Below are positions 8,728-17,615 of a DNA stretch of 64,000 nt, in pieces. Made by a program: the position numbers and the translations under genes. The number at the start of each line of letters is the position of its first letter. Position 1 is the first letter of the stretch. This stretch comes from Acinetobacter sp. WCHA55 (GTDB lineage Bacteria; Pseudomonadota; Gammaproteobacteria; Pseudomonadales; Moraxellaceae), in the NCBI RefSeq assembly GCF_002165305.2, contig NZ_CP032286.1, positions 682,001 through 746,000 of the forward strand. The letters are read 5' to 3'. The notes beneath the pieces were generated by a model. It was not told the origin of the DNA and searched no databases. It worked only from the letters and a program-made list of their open reading frames with translations.

Positions 8728-10314
8728 CTAATGCGTTTGGGTTAAATCGAAATAGTTTTGAATCTGTGTCTCCTCGACAAAGGCATCATCATGTGAAACT
8801 AAAATAACCGCCCCTGTAAAGTCGCGAATAGCTTGTGCCAGCAGTTGTCTTGAGTCGATGTCGAGGTGATTTTCAGGTTCGTCCAGTAAAAGTAAGTCCA
8901 CAAGCTGTACTGCGAGACTGATACACAGTAAGGCAACTTTGAGTTGCTCACCGCCACTAAGTAGTGAGATCGGAAGCAGAGCCTTATCTCGTCGAATTCG
9001 AAGTTGCCCCAATTGATTCCGACACTCTTCGTCAGACAAAGACGGATTTAATAATTGTAAATTGTGTACCGCATTCAGTTCTGGATTCAGTAGGCTAAAG
9101 TTTTGATCTAAATATAACGATGCTCCTCGCTTGAAAATTTCTCCCGATTGAACATGACTATGATTTTTGATGGCACGAAGTAAGGTCGACTTACCTGAAC
9201 CATTTTGGCCGCGCAGTTGGATTTTTTCTCCGCTATATAAGGCAAAAGAAATAGGCGAGATAGAAAGTGTGGTTAAAACCACCTCTTTTAAACGAAGAAT
9301 TTCACCTGTTTGTTGAGGTTGAAAATGGAAATCAAACTTTTGTGACTTTATCTGTTCTAGTTGCTGCTGTTTGTTTTTGAGTTCATATTGTGCTTGTTCC
9401 TTTTGGCGAAGTTGTTGCTGTGCAACTCCCGATAGCGTTTGACTGGCACGTTCTTTTTTAAAGTCGAGCAGGATTTTGGCTTGAGAACCTGAATGTCGTA
9501 ATTTCTGCCCAGACTTTTGCCTTTTCTGGGCTTTCATGCGCTGTTCATGCTGTTGGGCTTGTAATTGTTTAAGTTCGCGTTTCTCTTGCGAGATGTTGTG
9601 TAGTAACGCCTGCTGTTGTTGTTCTGCTTGTAATTGATATTTGGCATAGTTACAACGGAAGTATTGCAAGCCAAAATCATTTAAGACATAGGTGTTGGAG
9701 ATTTGATTTAACAATGTGCGGTCATGGCTAATGACTAAACAGCCCGCAGGATGTTGAATGATTTTTTGACTTAACCACGCACGACTTTCATGGTCTAAGT
9801 GATTACTAGGTTCATCAAGAAGTAAATAATGCTCAGTTTGTAAAAATAGACCGCACAGTGCCAGTTTGGTTTTCTGACCTTCACTCAGTTGAGAAACCGA
9901 GCTGGATAGATCTGTAGGTAAGTTTGCACTTTTCAGTAATTTTAACCATTCAGTGGGTTGATGCCATACATGTTCGACGCGGTCATAGTCTTCAAAGCTT
10001 GCAGTCGATTGTTTAATACGCTGAAAACTTGCATGTAAGTCAGCAATATTAAGGGCTTCGGCAAGCGTACAGTTGCTTAAACGCTCGAGCTGACTTAAGT
10101 AGGAAAAAGGCATATGCCAAATTACTTCGCCACTCGCATAATTGGGCATGTGCGCCTGAGTGAGTAGGGACATTAATATTGATTTTCCTTGACCATTGCG
10201 ACCGATCAGGGCTGAACATTGGGCAGCGGGCAATTCAAAGTTTAAATGCTGAAAAAGTGGTTCATGCGCAAATTGAACACTGAGATTTTTTACGGTACAG
10301 GCCTGTTGGGTCAT
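8728..10314 (-). CDS. ABC-F family ATPase
   Basis: The 528-residue protein has two ABC ATPase domains and no membrane segments, which defines the ABC-F family of ribosome-associated ATPases (translation factors and antibiotic-protection proteins). Domain 1 has Walker A GRNGQGKS (38-45), signature LSEGQ and Walker B LLLDEPSNHLD. Domain 2 has GQNGSGKST, LSGGEQ and LLLDEPENHLD. The linker between them is a long Gln/Lys-rich coiled coil. The domain 1 Walker A lacks the usual TT after GKS (it reads GKSIL). The frame is open to 10404, but AAAGGAG before the ATG at 10314 fixes the start. I cannot assign a substrate or a drug phenotype. Confidence 0.9.
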   Translation of the reverse strand: MTQQACTVKNLSVQFAHEPLFQHLNFELPAAQCSALIGRNGQGKSILMSLLTQAHMPNYASGEVIWHMPFSYLSQLERLSNCTLAEALNIADLHASFQRIKQSTASFEDYDRVEHVWHQPTEWLKLLKSANLPTDLSSSVSQLSEGQKTKLALCGLFLQTEHYLLLDEPSNHLDHESRAWLSQKIIQHPAGCLVISHDRTLLNQISNTYVLNDFGLQYFRCNYAKYQLQAEQQQQALLHNISQEKRELKQLQAQQHEQRMKAQKRQKSGQKLRHSGSQAKILLDFKKERASQTLSGVAQQQLRQKEQAQYELKNKQQQLEQIKSQKFDFHFQPQQTGEILRLKEVVLTTLSISPISFALYSGEKIQLRGQNGSGKSTLLRAIKNHSHVQSGEIFKRGASLYLDQNFSLLNPELNAVHNLQLLNPSLSDEECRNQLGQLRIRRDKALLPISLLSGGEQLKVALLCISLAVQLVDLLLLDEPENHLDIDSRQLLAQAIRDFTGAVILVSHDDAFVEETQIQNYFDLTQTH

Positions 10315-10552
10315 TGAAGACTCCTTTATACAGGACATACAAAATAAATTTTTATATAGAGATATAGAGTAGTAAATAAGTTTATTTTGCACGTCAGAAA
10401 ACAAATAAATTAGATTTGACGGAAAATAGGACTTACTTCATTGGCGTTACTCTAAGTAGAGAAGAAGGGGGGAAATATTTAGCTAGTATAGCAGATGGAT
10501 GAAAAATGATCTATTTCATTATCCTTCGGTTTATCGATCAATGCTTTTTGCT

Positions 10553-10645
10553 ACAGAACTCTGTCACAGCCTACCCACAGATATGAGTATATCGCGCATG
10601 ATTGGTTTAGTTAGGCTTGTCTGAGTGCGCGGATGAGTTTTACTG
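10553..10645 (-). pseudogene. Decayed duplicate of the dusC 5' end
   Basis: On the minus strand this stretch aligns by eye with the first 33 or so codons of dusC (8567-8665). Reading it gives VKLI, then a stop and a frame change, then TKPIMRDILISVGR against TDPIMRDVLTSVGS in dusC, and after an 11-base deletion a segment matching VTEF. Nucleotide identity looks to be around three quarters. It has the same orientation as dusC and is cut off on its 5' side by the insertion sequence. It cannot encode a product. Confidence 0.75.
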
Positions 10646-10651
10646 GTGCTA

Positions 10652-11690
10652 GGCTTTGTTGCATAAAGCCCTTAAAGATAGAGCTTTCCTAAGTTGCTCA
10701 AATTTAAGTGACAACTTGGGTATGAGGTCGGCCTAATTCTGTAAATCTATTTAAAATGGCTATACGAGCATGTACCTCGTTGACTTGGCTTTGAAAGTTC
10801 CTAGCACTGAGTTTATCGCCTAATAATTTGATGCAGTGCATCTTGGTTTCAACCAGACTTCGCTGATGGTAGCCCGACCATTTTTTCCATAGTGTCCTGC
10901 CTAAACGTTTAACAGTGCGAAGTAATTCATTTCGCTCTAGCGAATGAACTTTTTTATCTTTCCAAGGCTTGGCATTTTTTCTAGGTGGAATCACTGCATG
11001 TGCTTGCCGATCTGCAATGACCTGTCGGCATTGCTTGGTGTCATAAGCGCCATCGGTATATACGGAGTCAATCTGCTCATCCAATGGAATCTGATTGAGT
11101 AAATCCCCAAGCACCTGTGAATCACTTACATTGTTGGTCGTGAGCTGAACGGCTCGTATTTGCAGGGTTCTAGCATCTATACCAATATGAAGTTTACACC
11201 ATTGGCGACGATATTCAGACTGATGCTTTTTACGTTTCCATTCACCTTCGCCCAAAAACTTTAAGCCAGTAGAGTCTACGAGTAGATGAAGCCCATCACT
11301 GTTTTTCTGATAACTAATTGCAATATCAATATGCTTTTGTCTTCTACAAAGCGTACTGTAATCTGGTGCTGTCCAATCTAATCCACAAAGTTTAATTAAG
11401 CTTTGAACAAAGCCAGTGACCATGCGTAAAGTAAGTCTAAATAGAGATTTGATCATCAAACAGCATTGAATCGCTATGTCGGAGTAGGTTTGACTTCGAC
11501 CTTGTTTGCCTTGAGGTTCTGCATACCATTGTGTTTTTGGATCGAACCAAATGGCAATATTCCCACGATTAATGAGAGCTCGGTTATATGCGGGCCAATT
11601 GGTTGTGCGGTAGATTTTGTGTGTAGGCTTCTTCATTTGGAAATTATATTGCTGAAGAAGCCCTTAAGAACAGCTTTGTGCAACAAAGCC
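10652..11690 (-). mobile_element. IS5-family, IS903-type insertion sequence
   Basis: The element is 1039 bp with 18-bp terminal inverted repeats: GGCTTTGTTGCATAAAGC at 10652-10669 and, inverted, GGCTTTGTTGCACAAAGC at 11690-11673, one mismatch. Ends of the form GGCTTTGTTG, 18-bp repeats and a single transposase of about 310 residues fit the IS903 group. That group makes 9-bp target duplications; none is visible (10643-10651 and 11691-11699 do not match). The flanks instead carry TACTGGT at 10641-10647 and its complement ACCAGTA at 11695-11701. Confidence 0.92.
10704..11636 (-). CDS. IS5-family (IS903-type) transposase
   Basis: The 310-residue DDE transposase appears complete. The catalytic triad is visible: Asp121 in LLVDSTGLK, Asp195 in VYTDGAYDT and Glu263 in LVETKMHC, with the family spacing. 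It fills almost the whole element, with 52 and 54 bases to the two ends. No frameshift or stop is seen, so the element may still be active. Confidence 0.93.
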   Translation of the reverse strand: MKKPTHKIYRTTNWPAYNRALINRGNIAIWFDPKTQWYAEPQGKQGRSQTYSDIAIQCCLMIKSLFRLTLRMVTGFVQSLIKLCGLDWTAPDYSTLCRRQKHIDIAISYQKNSDGLHLLVDSTGLKFLGEGEWKRKKHQSEYRRQWCKLHIGIDARTLQIRAVQLTTNNVSDSQVLGDLLNQIPLDEQIDSVYTDGAYDTKQCRQVIADRQAHAVIPPRKNAKPWKDKKVHSLERNELLRTVKRLGRTLWKKWSGYHQRSLVETKMHCIKLLGDKLSARNFQSQVNEVHARIAILNRFTELGRPHTQVVT

Positions 11691-11691
11691 G

Positions 11692-11823
11692 TATACCAGT
11701 AAAAATAATGATATCTATCAAAGTACTGGAAATACAGCAATACTGATGAATTGCCTTAGTATGTATAACTCCACTGAGTATAATAAGCTTATCGCGGAGC
11801 AAAATGACTATTGGATCAAATAA
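11692..11823 (+). pseudogene. Possible 3' remnant of a gene cut by the insertion sequence
   Basis: A frame is open from the right end of the insertion sequence through 43 codons to TAA at 11821. The peptide ends STEYNKLIAEQNDYWIK and has a protein-like composition, with no start codon or ribosome site near the IS edge. A 43-codon open frame in AT-rich DNA occurs by chance a few times in a hundred, so this is suggestive only. I do not recognise the family. No matching 5' part is seen on the other side of the element. Confidence 0.3.
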
Positions 11824-11890
11824 GTTGTTGTTAGATAAACTGAAATTAACAAGGTAAGTTGTTTTAAATCAATATGTTATTTTTTAACTA

Positions 11891-11918
11891 AAAGCCCAGT
11901 TTGCCTAAGCTGGGCTTT
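11891..11918. terminator. Terminator hairpin downstream of ypjD
   Basis: AAAGCCCAG (11891-11899) pairs with CTGGGCTTT (11910-11918). Short T-runs occur on both sides, so it could stop minus-strand transcription leaving ypjD and plus-strand transcription coming from the IS side. Confidence 0.7.
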
Positions 11919-11998
11919 TCTGCTGGGCCATTATGTTATACATCTACTTTTTGAGTAAAGTACTGTATCGTTAATAAAGCGAACTCAACAAAAAGACG

Positions 11999-12808
11999 TT
12001 ATCGACCTAAAATCATTTCCAATACAAACTTAGATCCGATAAAACCGACAGCCAATAAAAAGAATCCAATTAAGGTAAAGCGAATCGCTTTTTGACCTCG
12101 CCAACCGAAACGGTAATGTCCGATGAGCAAAGCCCCATACACAAACCAAGAAATAATACTAAAAGCGGTCTTATGTGCCAGATGTTGGGCAAAAAAGTTG
12201 TCAATGGTAAAGAAACCAAACACCAACGCCACAGTCAGTAAAATAAAACCCGTTTTAATCAAGTCAAACAATAAAGATTCCATCGCTTGAAAAGAGGGCA
12301 GTAAGTTGACCCAAAAGCGTTTCTTTTGTTTGTTTTTTAACTCACGATCTTGGAACCATAAAATCACGGCTTGTATGGTCGCCATGAGTAGTACCGCATA
12401 GGCCGACAACGATAAAATAATATGAATATCTAAGCCTAATGAGCGCTGTTCAATAAATTGAGTGGACTGACTAAAGGCAAAACCTAAAATGAGTCCTGTA
12501 GCGGCCACAGGAATACCAATCAGGTTCAAAGCTAGAATTGGACGATAAGTGCTATAGAGTAGACTGAGTAACAGCATGAGCCCTGATGTAAATGACATTA
12601 AGACAAAAACGTCATAATTCACTCCCATCGGCGTGAGCATGTCATGGTACAAAACAGTTGCATGCAGTAATAAGCCTAAGCCTAAAATAATGCCAATAAA
12701 CCAATGGTTTGGATCACGTTTAGCCATTAATTTGAGAAACAAATACCAAAAAGAGGTGGTATAAGCGACTAATGCTAAGATGGTGTAAACCAAGGGCAGG
12801 CTAATCAT
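11999..12808 (-). CDS. ypjD: CcsA/YpjD-family inner membrane protein
   Basis: The 269-residue protein has about eight hydrophobic helices and belongs to the cytochrome c assembly (CcsA/CcmC-like) family, represented in E. coli by YpjD. Conserved His in LLLHATVLYHD, DIHIILSLSAY and LAHKTAFSIISW fit heme-handling relatives, though YpjD itself has no firmly proven function. It is divergent from ffh, the same neighbourhood as in E. coli, which supports orthology. The ATG at 12808 is preceded by AAAGG. Confidence 0.88.
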   Translation of the reverse strand: MISLPLVYTILALVAYTTSFWYLFLKLMAKRDPNHWFIGIILGLGLLLHATVLYHDMLTPMGVNYDVFVLMSFTSGLMLLLSLLYSTYRPILALNLIGIPVAATGLILGFAFSQSTQFIEQRSLGLDIHIILSLSAYAVLLMATIQAVILWFQDRELKNKQKKRFWVNLLPSFQAMESLLFDLIKTGFILLTVALVFGFFTIDNFFAQHLAHKTAFSIISWFVYGALLIGHYRFGWRGQKAIRFTLIGFFLLAVGFIGSKFVLEMILGR

Positions 12809-12946
12809 GTCAAACCTTTTTCAGGATGATGAATATTCATTTATATAAATTCGGTGCGAACTACAGTATCCTATAGCATTCTATGCATAAATTTTCTATT
12901 TTAAGAAAGATTTTTTTGCAACTAGCAATTTTAAGCGGATTTTGCA

Positions 12947-14350
12947 ATGTTTGATACCTTAACGGAACGACTCACGCAGAGTTTAAGAAATGTTACTGGC
13001 TCTGGGCAGCTAACCGAAGACAATATTAAAGATACCCTACGTGAAGTACGTATGGCACTTCTTGAAGCCGATGTTGCACTTCCTGTAACTCGTGAATTTA
13101 TCGCGAAAGTTAAGGAAGAGGCGTTGGGTCAAGAAGTCATGACTCAATTATCGCCGGGCCAAGCATTTGTTAAAATCGTGCATGACGAATTAACAAAAAT
13201 GATGGGCGAGGCAAATGAAAGCCTTGATCTTGCAGCAAAACCTCCAGTTGTGGTCCTTCTTGCGGGCTTACAGGGTGCAGGTAAAACAACAACGGCTGCA
13301 AAACTTGCTCGCTTCTTACAAGAACGCCAAAAGAAAAAAGTAGCGATGGTATCTGCTGACGTTTACCGTCCCGCAGCAATTAAACAGCTACAAACCGTTG
13401 CAGGTGAAGTTGGCGCGATTTTCTTTGAATCGAGTGCTGACGAAAAACCGATTACCATTGCAACGCGTGCAATTGAACAAGCCAAAATTCAGTTTGCGGA
13501 TGTTTTGATTGTCGACACCGCAGGTCGTCTACACGTAGACGATGAAATGATGGACGAGATCAAAGAACTTCATGCGGCGATTAAGCCAACTGAAACTTTG
13601 TTTGTGGTCGATGCAATGACCGGTCAGGATGCGGCAAATACAGCCAAAGCCTTCAATGATGCACTGCCATTAACGGGTGTGATTCTGACCAAAACTGATG
13701 GTGATGCACGTGGTGGTGCAGCGCTTTCAGTACGCGCAATTACTGGTAAGCCAATCAAATTCTTAGGTATGGGTGAAAAGCTCGATGCCCTAGAGCCATT
13801 CCATCCTGAACGTGTTGCACAGCGTATCTTGGGTATGGGTGACGTACTTTCTTTAGTTGAAGAACTTGAGCGCAAAGTCGACAAAGAAAAAGCCGAAAAA
13901 ATGGCGAAAAAACTGCAAAAAGGCGGCAGTTTCAATTTTGAAGATATGCTAATGCAGTTTGAGCAAATGAATAAAATGGGTGGCATGATGGGCTTCTTGG
14001 ATAAGTTGCCTGGCATGAGCAATGCAGGGATTCAAGATGCGTTGGCGCAAGCAAACCCTGAAAAGCAAGTGAAAAAGATGGAAGCGATTATCCAATCGAT
14101 GACCATCAAAGAGCGTCGTAATCCAGACCTGATGAACCCAAGCCGTAAAAAGCGCATTGCAGCAGGCTGTGGTATGGATGTCGTTGAAGTCAATAAATTG
14201 ATTAAACAACATGCGCAAATGGCAAAAATGATGAAAAAATTTGCCAATCCATCGGGTATGGCAAAAATGATGAAATCATTAAGCGGTATGCAAAAACAGT
14301 TTGGTGGTGGCGGAATGGGACCATTATTTGGTGGGAACGATAAGAAGTAA
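12947..14350 (+). CDS. ffh: Signal recognition particle protein Ffh
   Basis: Ffh is the SRP54 GTPase that binds signal sequences of membrane proteins with 4.5S RNA and delivers ribosomes to FtsY. The N domain (about 1-90) is followed by the G domain with GLQGAGKTTTAAKL, DTAGR and TKTDGDARGG. The M domain (from about 325) is rich in Met, as needed for the signal-sequence groove, and ends in a Gly-rich tail. At 467 residues the length is normal. The gene has its own terminator. No 4.5S RNA was seen in this window. Confidence 0.97.
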   Translation: MFDTLTERLTQSLRNVTGSGQLTEDNIKDTLREVRMALLEADVALPVTREFIAKVKEEALGQEVMTQLSPGQAFVKIVHDELTKMMGEANESLDLAAKPPVVVLLAGLQGAGKTTTAAKLARFLQERQKKKVAMVSADVYRPAAIKQLQTVAGEVGAIFFESSADEKPITIATRAIEQAKIQFADVLIVDTAGRLHVDDEMMDEIKELHAAIKPTETLFVVDAMTGQDAANTAKAFNDALPLTGVILTKTDGDARGGAALSVRAITGKPIKFLGMGEKLDALEPFHPERVAQRILGMGDVLSLVEELERKVDKEKAEKMAKKLQKGGSFNFEDMLMQFEQMNKMGGMMGFLDKLPGMSNAGIQDALAQANPEKQVKKMEAIIQSMTIKERRNPDLMNPSRKKRIAAGCGMDVVEVNKLIKQHAQMAKMMKKFANPSGMAKMMKSLSGMQKQFGGGGMGPLFGGNDKK

Positions 14351-14370
14351 TCGGCTTCTAACCATTTCAG

Positions 14371-14397
14371 AAAAAGGCGCGTTGAGCGCCTTTTTTT
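14371..14397 (+). terminator. Rho-independent terminator after ffh
   Basis: GGCGC (14376-14380) pairs with GCGCC (14386-14390), flanked by A on the left and seven T on the right. Confidence 0.88.
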
Positions 14398-14530
14398 ATG
14401 TTGTTTTGTGAGTCATGGAAATTATGGTGTGTATTTTCAATACTGTCGATCAATAACAAAAATGCACTGTTTATGGCATGAAAGTTGCGTAAAATTTATT
14501 CTTTTCAAACATTATAATAAGAAGTTGAAA

Positions 14531-15130
14531 ATGCATGAATCAAAACAACATATCTATATTGTGCATGGCTATCAAGCATCGCCCAATGACCATTGGTTTC
14601 CTTGGCTCAGTCAAAAACTCAGTCAGATGGACCTACATGCCGAAGTAAAACGCTTAGTGCTCCCGCATAGTGATACACCACATTTCGAAGAATGGCAGCA
14701 GGCTTTAGCCCTGCAAATGACCACTTTAGATGAAAATACCATCATCATTGCGCATAGTTTGGGGTGTCTGGTGACTTTACATTACTTGAGTATTCAACTA
14801 CGGGAACGTCGAATTAAAGCAATCTTCTGTATTGCGGGCTTTAAAGCGAATTTAACAAGCTTGCCTGAGTTAAGTAGCTTTATTGCGCAAGCGAAGTTGG
14901 ACAGCGGTATACTCCACTCGCACATCGCTTCACGTGTGGTGTTGTTTTCCAATAATGACCCTTATGTTCCACCGCCTTTGGCACTGACCTTTGGGCACTT
15001 TTTGAGTGCAGAGGTATTGGAAGTGAAACGTGCAGGACATTTTATGCGGGAAAATGGCTATGCTGAATTTGAGTTACTGCTCAATACCTTAACCCCTCTG
15101 TTACAACAGCAGGCGGTGGCTCAAGGTTGA
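14531..15130 (+). CDS. RBBP9/YdeN-family alpha/beta hydrolase
   Basis: This 199-residue serine hydrolase belongs to the RBBP9/YdeN family. The nucleophile elbow AHSLGC places the catalytic Ser at 76; the acid is probably Asp in NNDPYVPP and the base His in AGHFMREN. The N-terminal [17 protein letters not shown] is characteristic. The frame is open from 14408, but the ATG at 14531, after AAGAAG, matches the family start. The substrate is unknown. The 3' end overlaps the 3' end of coaX on the other strand by ten bases. Confidence 0.85.
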   Translation: MHESKQHIYIVHGYQASPNDHWFPWLSQKLSQMDLHAEVKRLVLPHSDTPHFEEWQQALALQMTTLDENTIIIAHSLGCLVTLHYLSIQLRERRIKAIFCIAGFKANLTSLPELSSFIAQAKLDSGILHSHIASRVVLFSNNDPYVPPPLALTFGHFLSAEVLEVKRAGHFMRENGYAEFELLLNTLTPLLQQQAVAQG

Positions 15131-15852
15131 TGCTGAATATAATATTGCAACCCTTTAAGTAATAAATCATTTTCAATGCATGGTGCATACTCTGCCAAAT
15201 AGCGTGCAAATATAGGCGCATCTCCGCCAGTTAAAATCAGTTGGCGTGGAGAATGTTGCAAGACTTTTTCAATGGTGCTGACCAAGCCGAGCAAAATCCC
15301 GTGATGCACTGCGTCGATGGTATTACGGCCAGGACCGAGTTCATCAAAAGCCGCATCTGGAATTTTAATGCCTTTGGTGTTTTGGATCAGCGAGTCTCGT
15401 TGTAAGTAGAGGTTTGGTAGAATATAGCCACCTAAATGCTGCAAACCATCAGCCAAGTCGATGGTTAGCGCCGTGCCACAGCTAATCACACAATAGTTTT
15501 GCTTCGGATCGCGTGCGACTGCCAACACTTGCAGCCAACGGTCAATGCCGAGTTGTTCAGGCTGTTCATAGCCACATTGTAAGTCAGCATAGTTGGCCTG
15601 TACTTGAGCAAAGGTGATTGGCACATTTAAACTTTTTAAAAGTCTACGGATTCGGTCATTATTTTTTTTGTCCTGAACCGAAGATACCCCAATCTGTTGG
15701 ATGTTTAAGTTTTTAAAATGCTGAATTAGACCTAAAAGCAAATCGGCAGGGGACTGTAAATGTAACTCAGCCCCTTGTTCCAAAATTTGATCTTCCTGCG
15801 TAATCCAATACTTCAGACGAGTATTACCAATATCTAACCATAAATTTTTCAT
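15121..15852 (-). CDS. coaX: Type III pantothenate kinase
   Basis: CoaX phosphorylates pantothenate in the first step of coenzyme A synthesis, is not inhibited by CoA, and needs a monovalent cation. Motifs seen: [12 protein letters not shown] (phosphate loop), [19 protein letters not shown] and LTGGDA. The ATG at 15852 is preferred; a TTG at 15864 in frame would add four residues. It lies 16 bases after birA on the same strand, so the two probably form an operon, a common pairing. Length is 243 residues, normal for the family. Confidence 0.93.
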   Translation of the reverse strand: MKNLWLDIGNTRLKYWITQEDQILEQGAELHLQSPADLLLGLIQHFKNLNIQQIGVSSVQDKKNNDRIRRLLKSLNVPITFAQVQANYADLQCGYEQPEQLGIDRWLQVLAVARDPKQNYCVISCGTALTIDLADGLQHLGGYILPNLYLQRDSLIQNTKGIKIPDAAFDELGPGRNTIDAVHHGILLGLVSTIEKVLQHSPRQLILTGGDAPIFARYLAEYAPCIENDLLLKGLQYYIQHQP

Positions 15853-15868
15853 GATGATACTCAATCAT

Positions 15869-16624
15869 TTAAACAGGGATCATTGGGCGTAAACGGCCTT
15901 GGTAAAAGCTTTCAACACCCTTGGTGGTCTGAATTTGTACCGCACCATCATCTTGAATGCCTAAGAATAGGCCTTGAGATAGACCTTTCATGTGTTCAAA
16001 TTCAACGGGTTGCTGCATAAATGCTGCGTAATGATTGAAACGAGAAGCCAAATTTGCACTGTTATGGGTGAACCATAGACCTGCCTGTTGAATCGCTAGA
16101 TACAGTTCTGCCATTAAGCGAATTCGCTCTGCTTGGGCTAAACCTAACTGTTCAAGTGAGCTGGTGGCTTGATCAAGCTGGGTATCTTTGACTTGGTTGA
16201 TATTGATGCCCACCCCAATAATAGCTTGGTGGCTTGACAATGGTTCAACTAAAATTCCGCCCCATTTACCTTGAGCACTGTAAAGGTCATTCGGCCATTT
16301 TACCTGTAGAGCAAGGCCCTGCAAACTTGGCATTTGTAGGATATTTAACGCAATTTCTAAAGCCAAGCGCCCATCTATAGGTGTTTTGGTCTGAAGCAAT
16401 GTGCTTAAATAGATGTTTCCTTCAGGAGAAACCCATTGTCGTTGACGCTGTCCACGGCCTTGAGTTTGTCGTGTACTGCAGACCAAAACGCTCTGAATCC
16501 CTTTTTGCGCAATTTCACGCACATCATCATTGGTGGATGTGGTAACTGGCTTAAGCAATAAAACTTCAGGAAGTTGCTGTGCTTCAGCGAGAAGCTCTTG
16601 TAATTGGCGTGTCTCTAAATCCAT
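15869..16624 (-). CDS. birA: Biotin--[acetyl-CoA-carboxylase] ligase BirA (monofunctional)
   Basis: BirA makes biotinyl-AMP and attaches biotin to AccB and other carboxylases. Seen here: the biotin-binding loop GRGQRQRQW, KWPNDLY and GKWGGILVE, and GVGININQ. At 251 residues it lacks the N-terminal helix-turn-helix domain of E. coli BirA, so it should not act as a biotin operon repressor. The frame runs to 16738 but that overlaps the divergent exporter gene; the start at 16624 begins right before the catalytic domain. Biotin synthesis genes lie at 32.5-37.3 kb, and the last gene of the window is a likely substrate. Confidence 0.93.
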   Translation of the reverse strand: MDLETRQLQELLAEAQQLPEVLLLKPVTTSTNDDVREIAQKGIQSVLVCSTRQTQGRGQRQRQWVSPEGNIYLSTLLQTKTPIDGRLALEIALNILQMPSLQGLALQVKWPNDLYSAQGKWGGILVEPLSSHQAIIGVGININQVKDTQLDQATSSLEQLGLAQAERIRLMAELYLAIQQAGLWFTHNSANLASRFNHYAAFMQQPVEFEHMKGLSQGLFLGIQDDGAVQIQTTKGVESFYQGRLRPMIPV

Positions 16625-16646
16625 ATGAATCTGAGAAAAGTGAAAA

Positions 16647-17456
16647 ATGATCATGGAGTTAATCATATATTTACTGATTGGCGCAATCGCTGGTTTTGCT
16701 GCGGGGCTATTTGGGGTCGGTGGTGGACTCATTATCATCCCGATTTTATATGTGGTATTTACTCATTTGAACTATGACCCAAGTGTCATTATGCATATGG
16801 CGGTGGGTACATCGCTGGCGACTATTATTGTTACTTCAATGAGTTCTGTGAGTGCGCATCATAAACGTGGAGCAGTGCTGTGGCCTGTGTTTCGTAATTT
16901 GGCTCCAGGTTTAGTCATGGGCGCATTTTTAGGTGCGGGCATTGCAGATTATATGTCGGGACATGGCTTACAGCTGTTGATCGGTTTTTTTGCAGTGTGG
17001 GTGGCATACAAAATGTTTAGTGGCGCACATGTTGAGGTTGACCCATCTCGTCAGTTGCCGTCGACGGGCAAACAGTTATTTGTCGGTGCGGGCATTGGTG
17101 TGGCTTCTGCGATCTTTGGCATTGGTGGGGGGAGTTTGACCGTGCCGTATTTAAACCGCCATGGTGTGATTATGCAAAAAGCGGTGGCGACATCAGCGGC
17201 TTGTGGCTTACCAATTGCAGTAGCTGGTGCTTTGGGTTTTATGTGGTTTGGTCATCGAGCTGAGGTCAATGTACCGAATACCATTGGTTATATTCATGTC
17301 TACGCCTTTTTCGGGATTGCGATGATGAGCTTCATTACTGCCAAGTTTGGGGCAAAAGTAGCGCACCATTTGTCGGCAGCGATGTTGAAAAAGTGTTTTG
17401 CGGGGTTATTAATTGTTGTTGGGCTATATTTTATTTATCAAGGTTTTAGTTCTTAG
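16647..17456 (+). CDS. TauE/SafE-family sulfite/organosulfur exporter
   Basis: This 269-residue integral membrane protein has about eight helices in two related halves, each with a glycine-rich GVGGG / GIGGGS motif (near residues 23 and 148), the pattern of the TauE/SafE family of anion exporters. It is divergent from birA with only 22 bases between the starts. A second ATG at 16653 is possible. The substrate is not indicated by the neighbours. Confidence 0.88.
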   Translation: MIMELIIYLLIGAIAGFAAGLFGVGGGLIIIPILYVVFTHLNYDPSVIMHMAVGTSLATIIVTSMSSVSAHHKRGAVLWPVFRNLAPGLVMGAFLGAGIADYMSGHGLQLLIGFFAVWVAYKMFSGAHVEVDPSRQLPSTGKQLFVGAGIGVASAIFGIGGGSLTVPYLNRHGVIMQKAVATSAACGLPIAVAGALGFMWFGHRAEVNVPNTIGYIHVYAFFGIAMMSFITAKFGAKVAHHLSAAMLKKCFAGLLIVVGLYFIYQGFSS

Positions 17457-17615
17457 TGACTTTGACAATATTGTGTGCGTTACTGCGGATTGGCATTATA
17501 GACGGTAAAATTGTTAGACAATGACATGGTGTTTAGTATTTAAGATCGGGTAAAACCTAAAAATAGGTCACTAACGACCATGGATTGCATCTTATAAAAA
17601 CAAGTTAGGAACAGT

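Larger units (their letters stand above)
11691..11998. other. Intergenic region between the IS and ypjD
   Basis: Apart from the possible gene remnant at 11692-11823 and the terminator hairpin at 11891-11918, I see nothing identifiable here. Confidence 0.5.

Noticed and set aside
13624..14022. 132-codon minus-strand frame antisense to ffh
   Set aside because: It lies wholly inside the conserved ffh gene, and its Ser-rich composition is an antisense artefact.
14032..14247. 71-codon minus-strand frame antisense to the Ffh M domain
   Set aside because: It is nested in a well-supported gene and has a Met-rich antisense composition.
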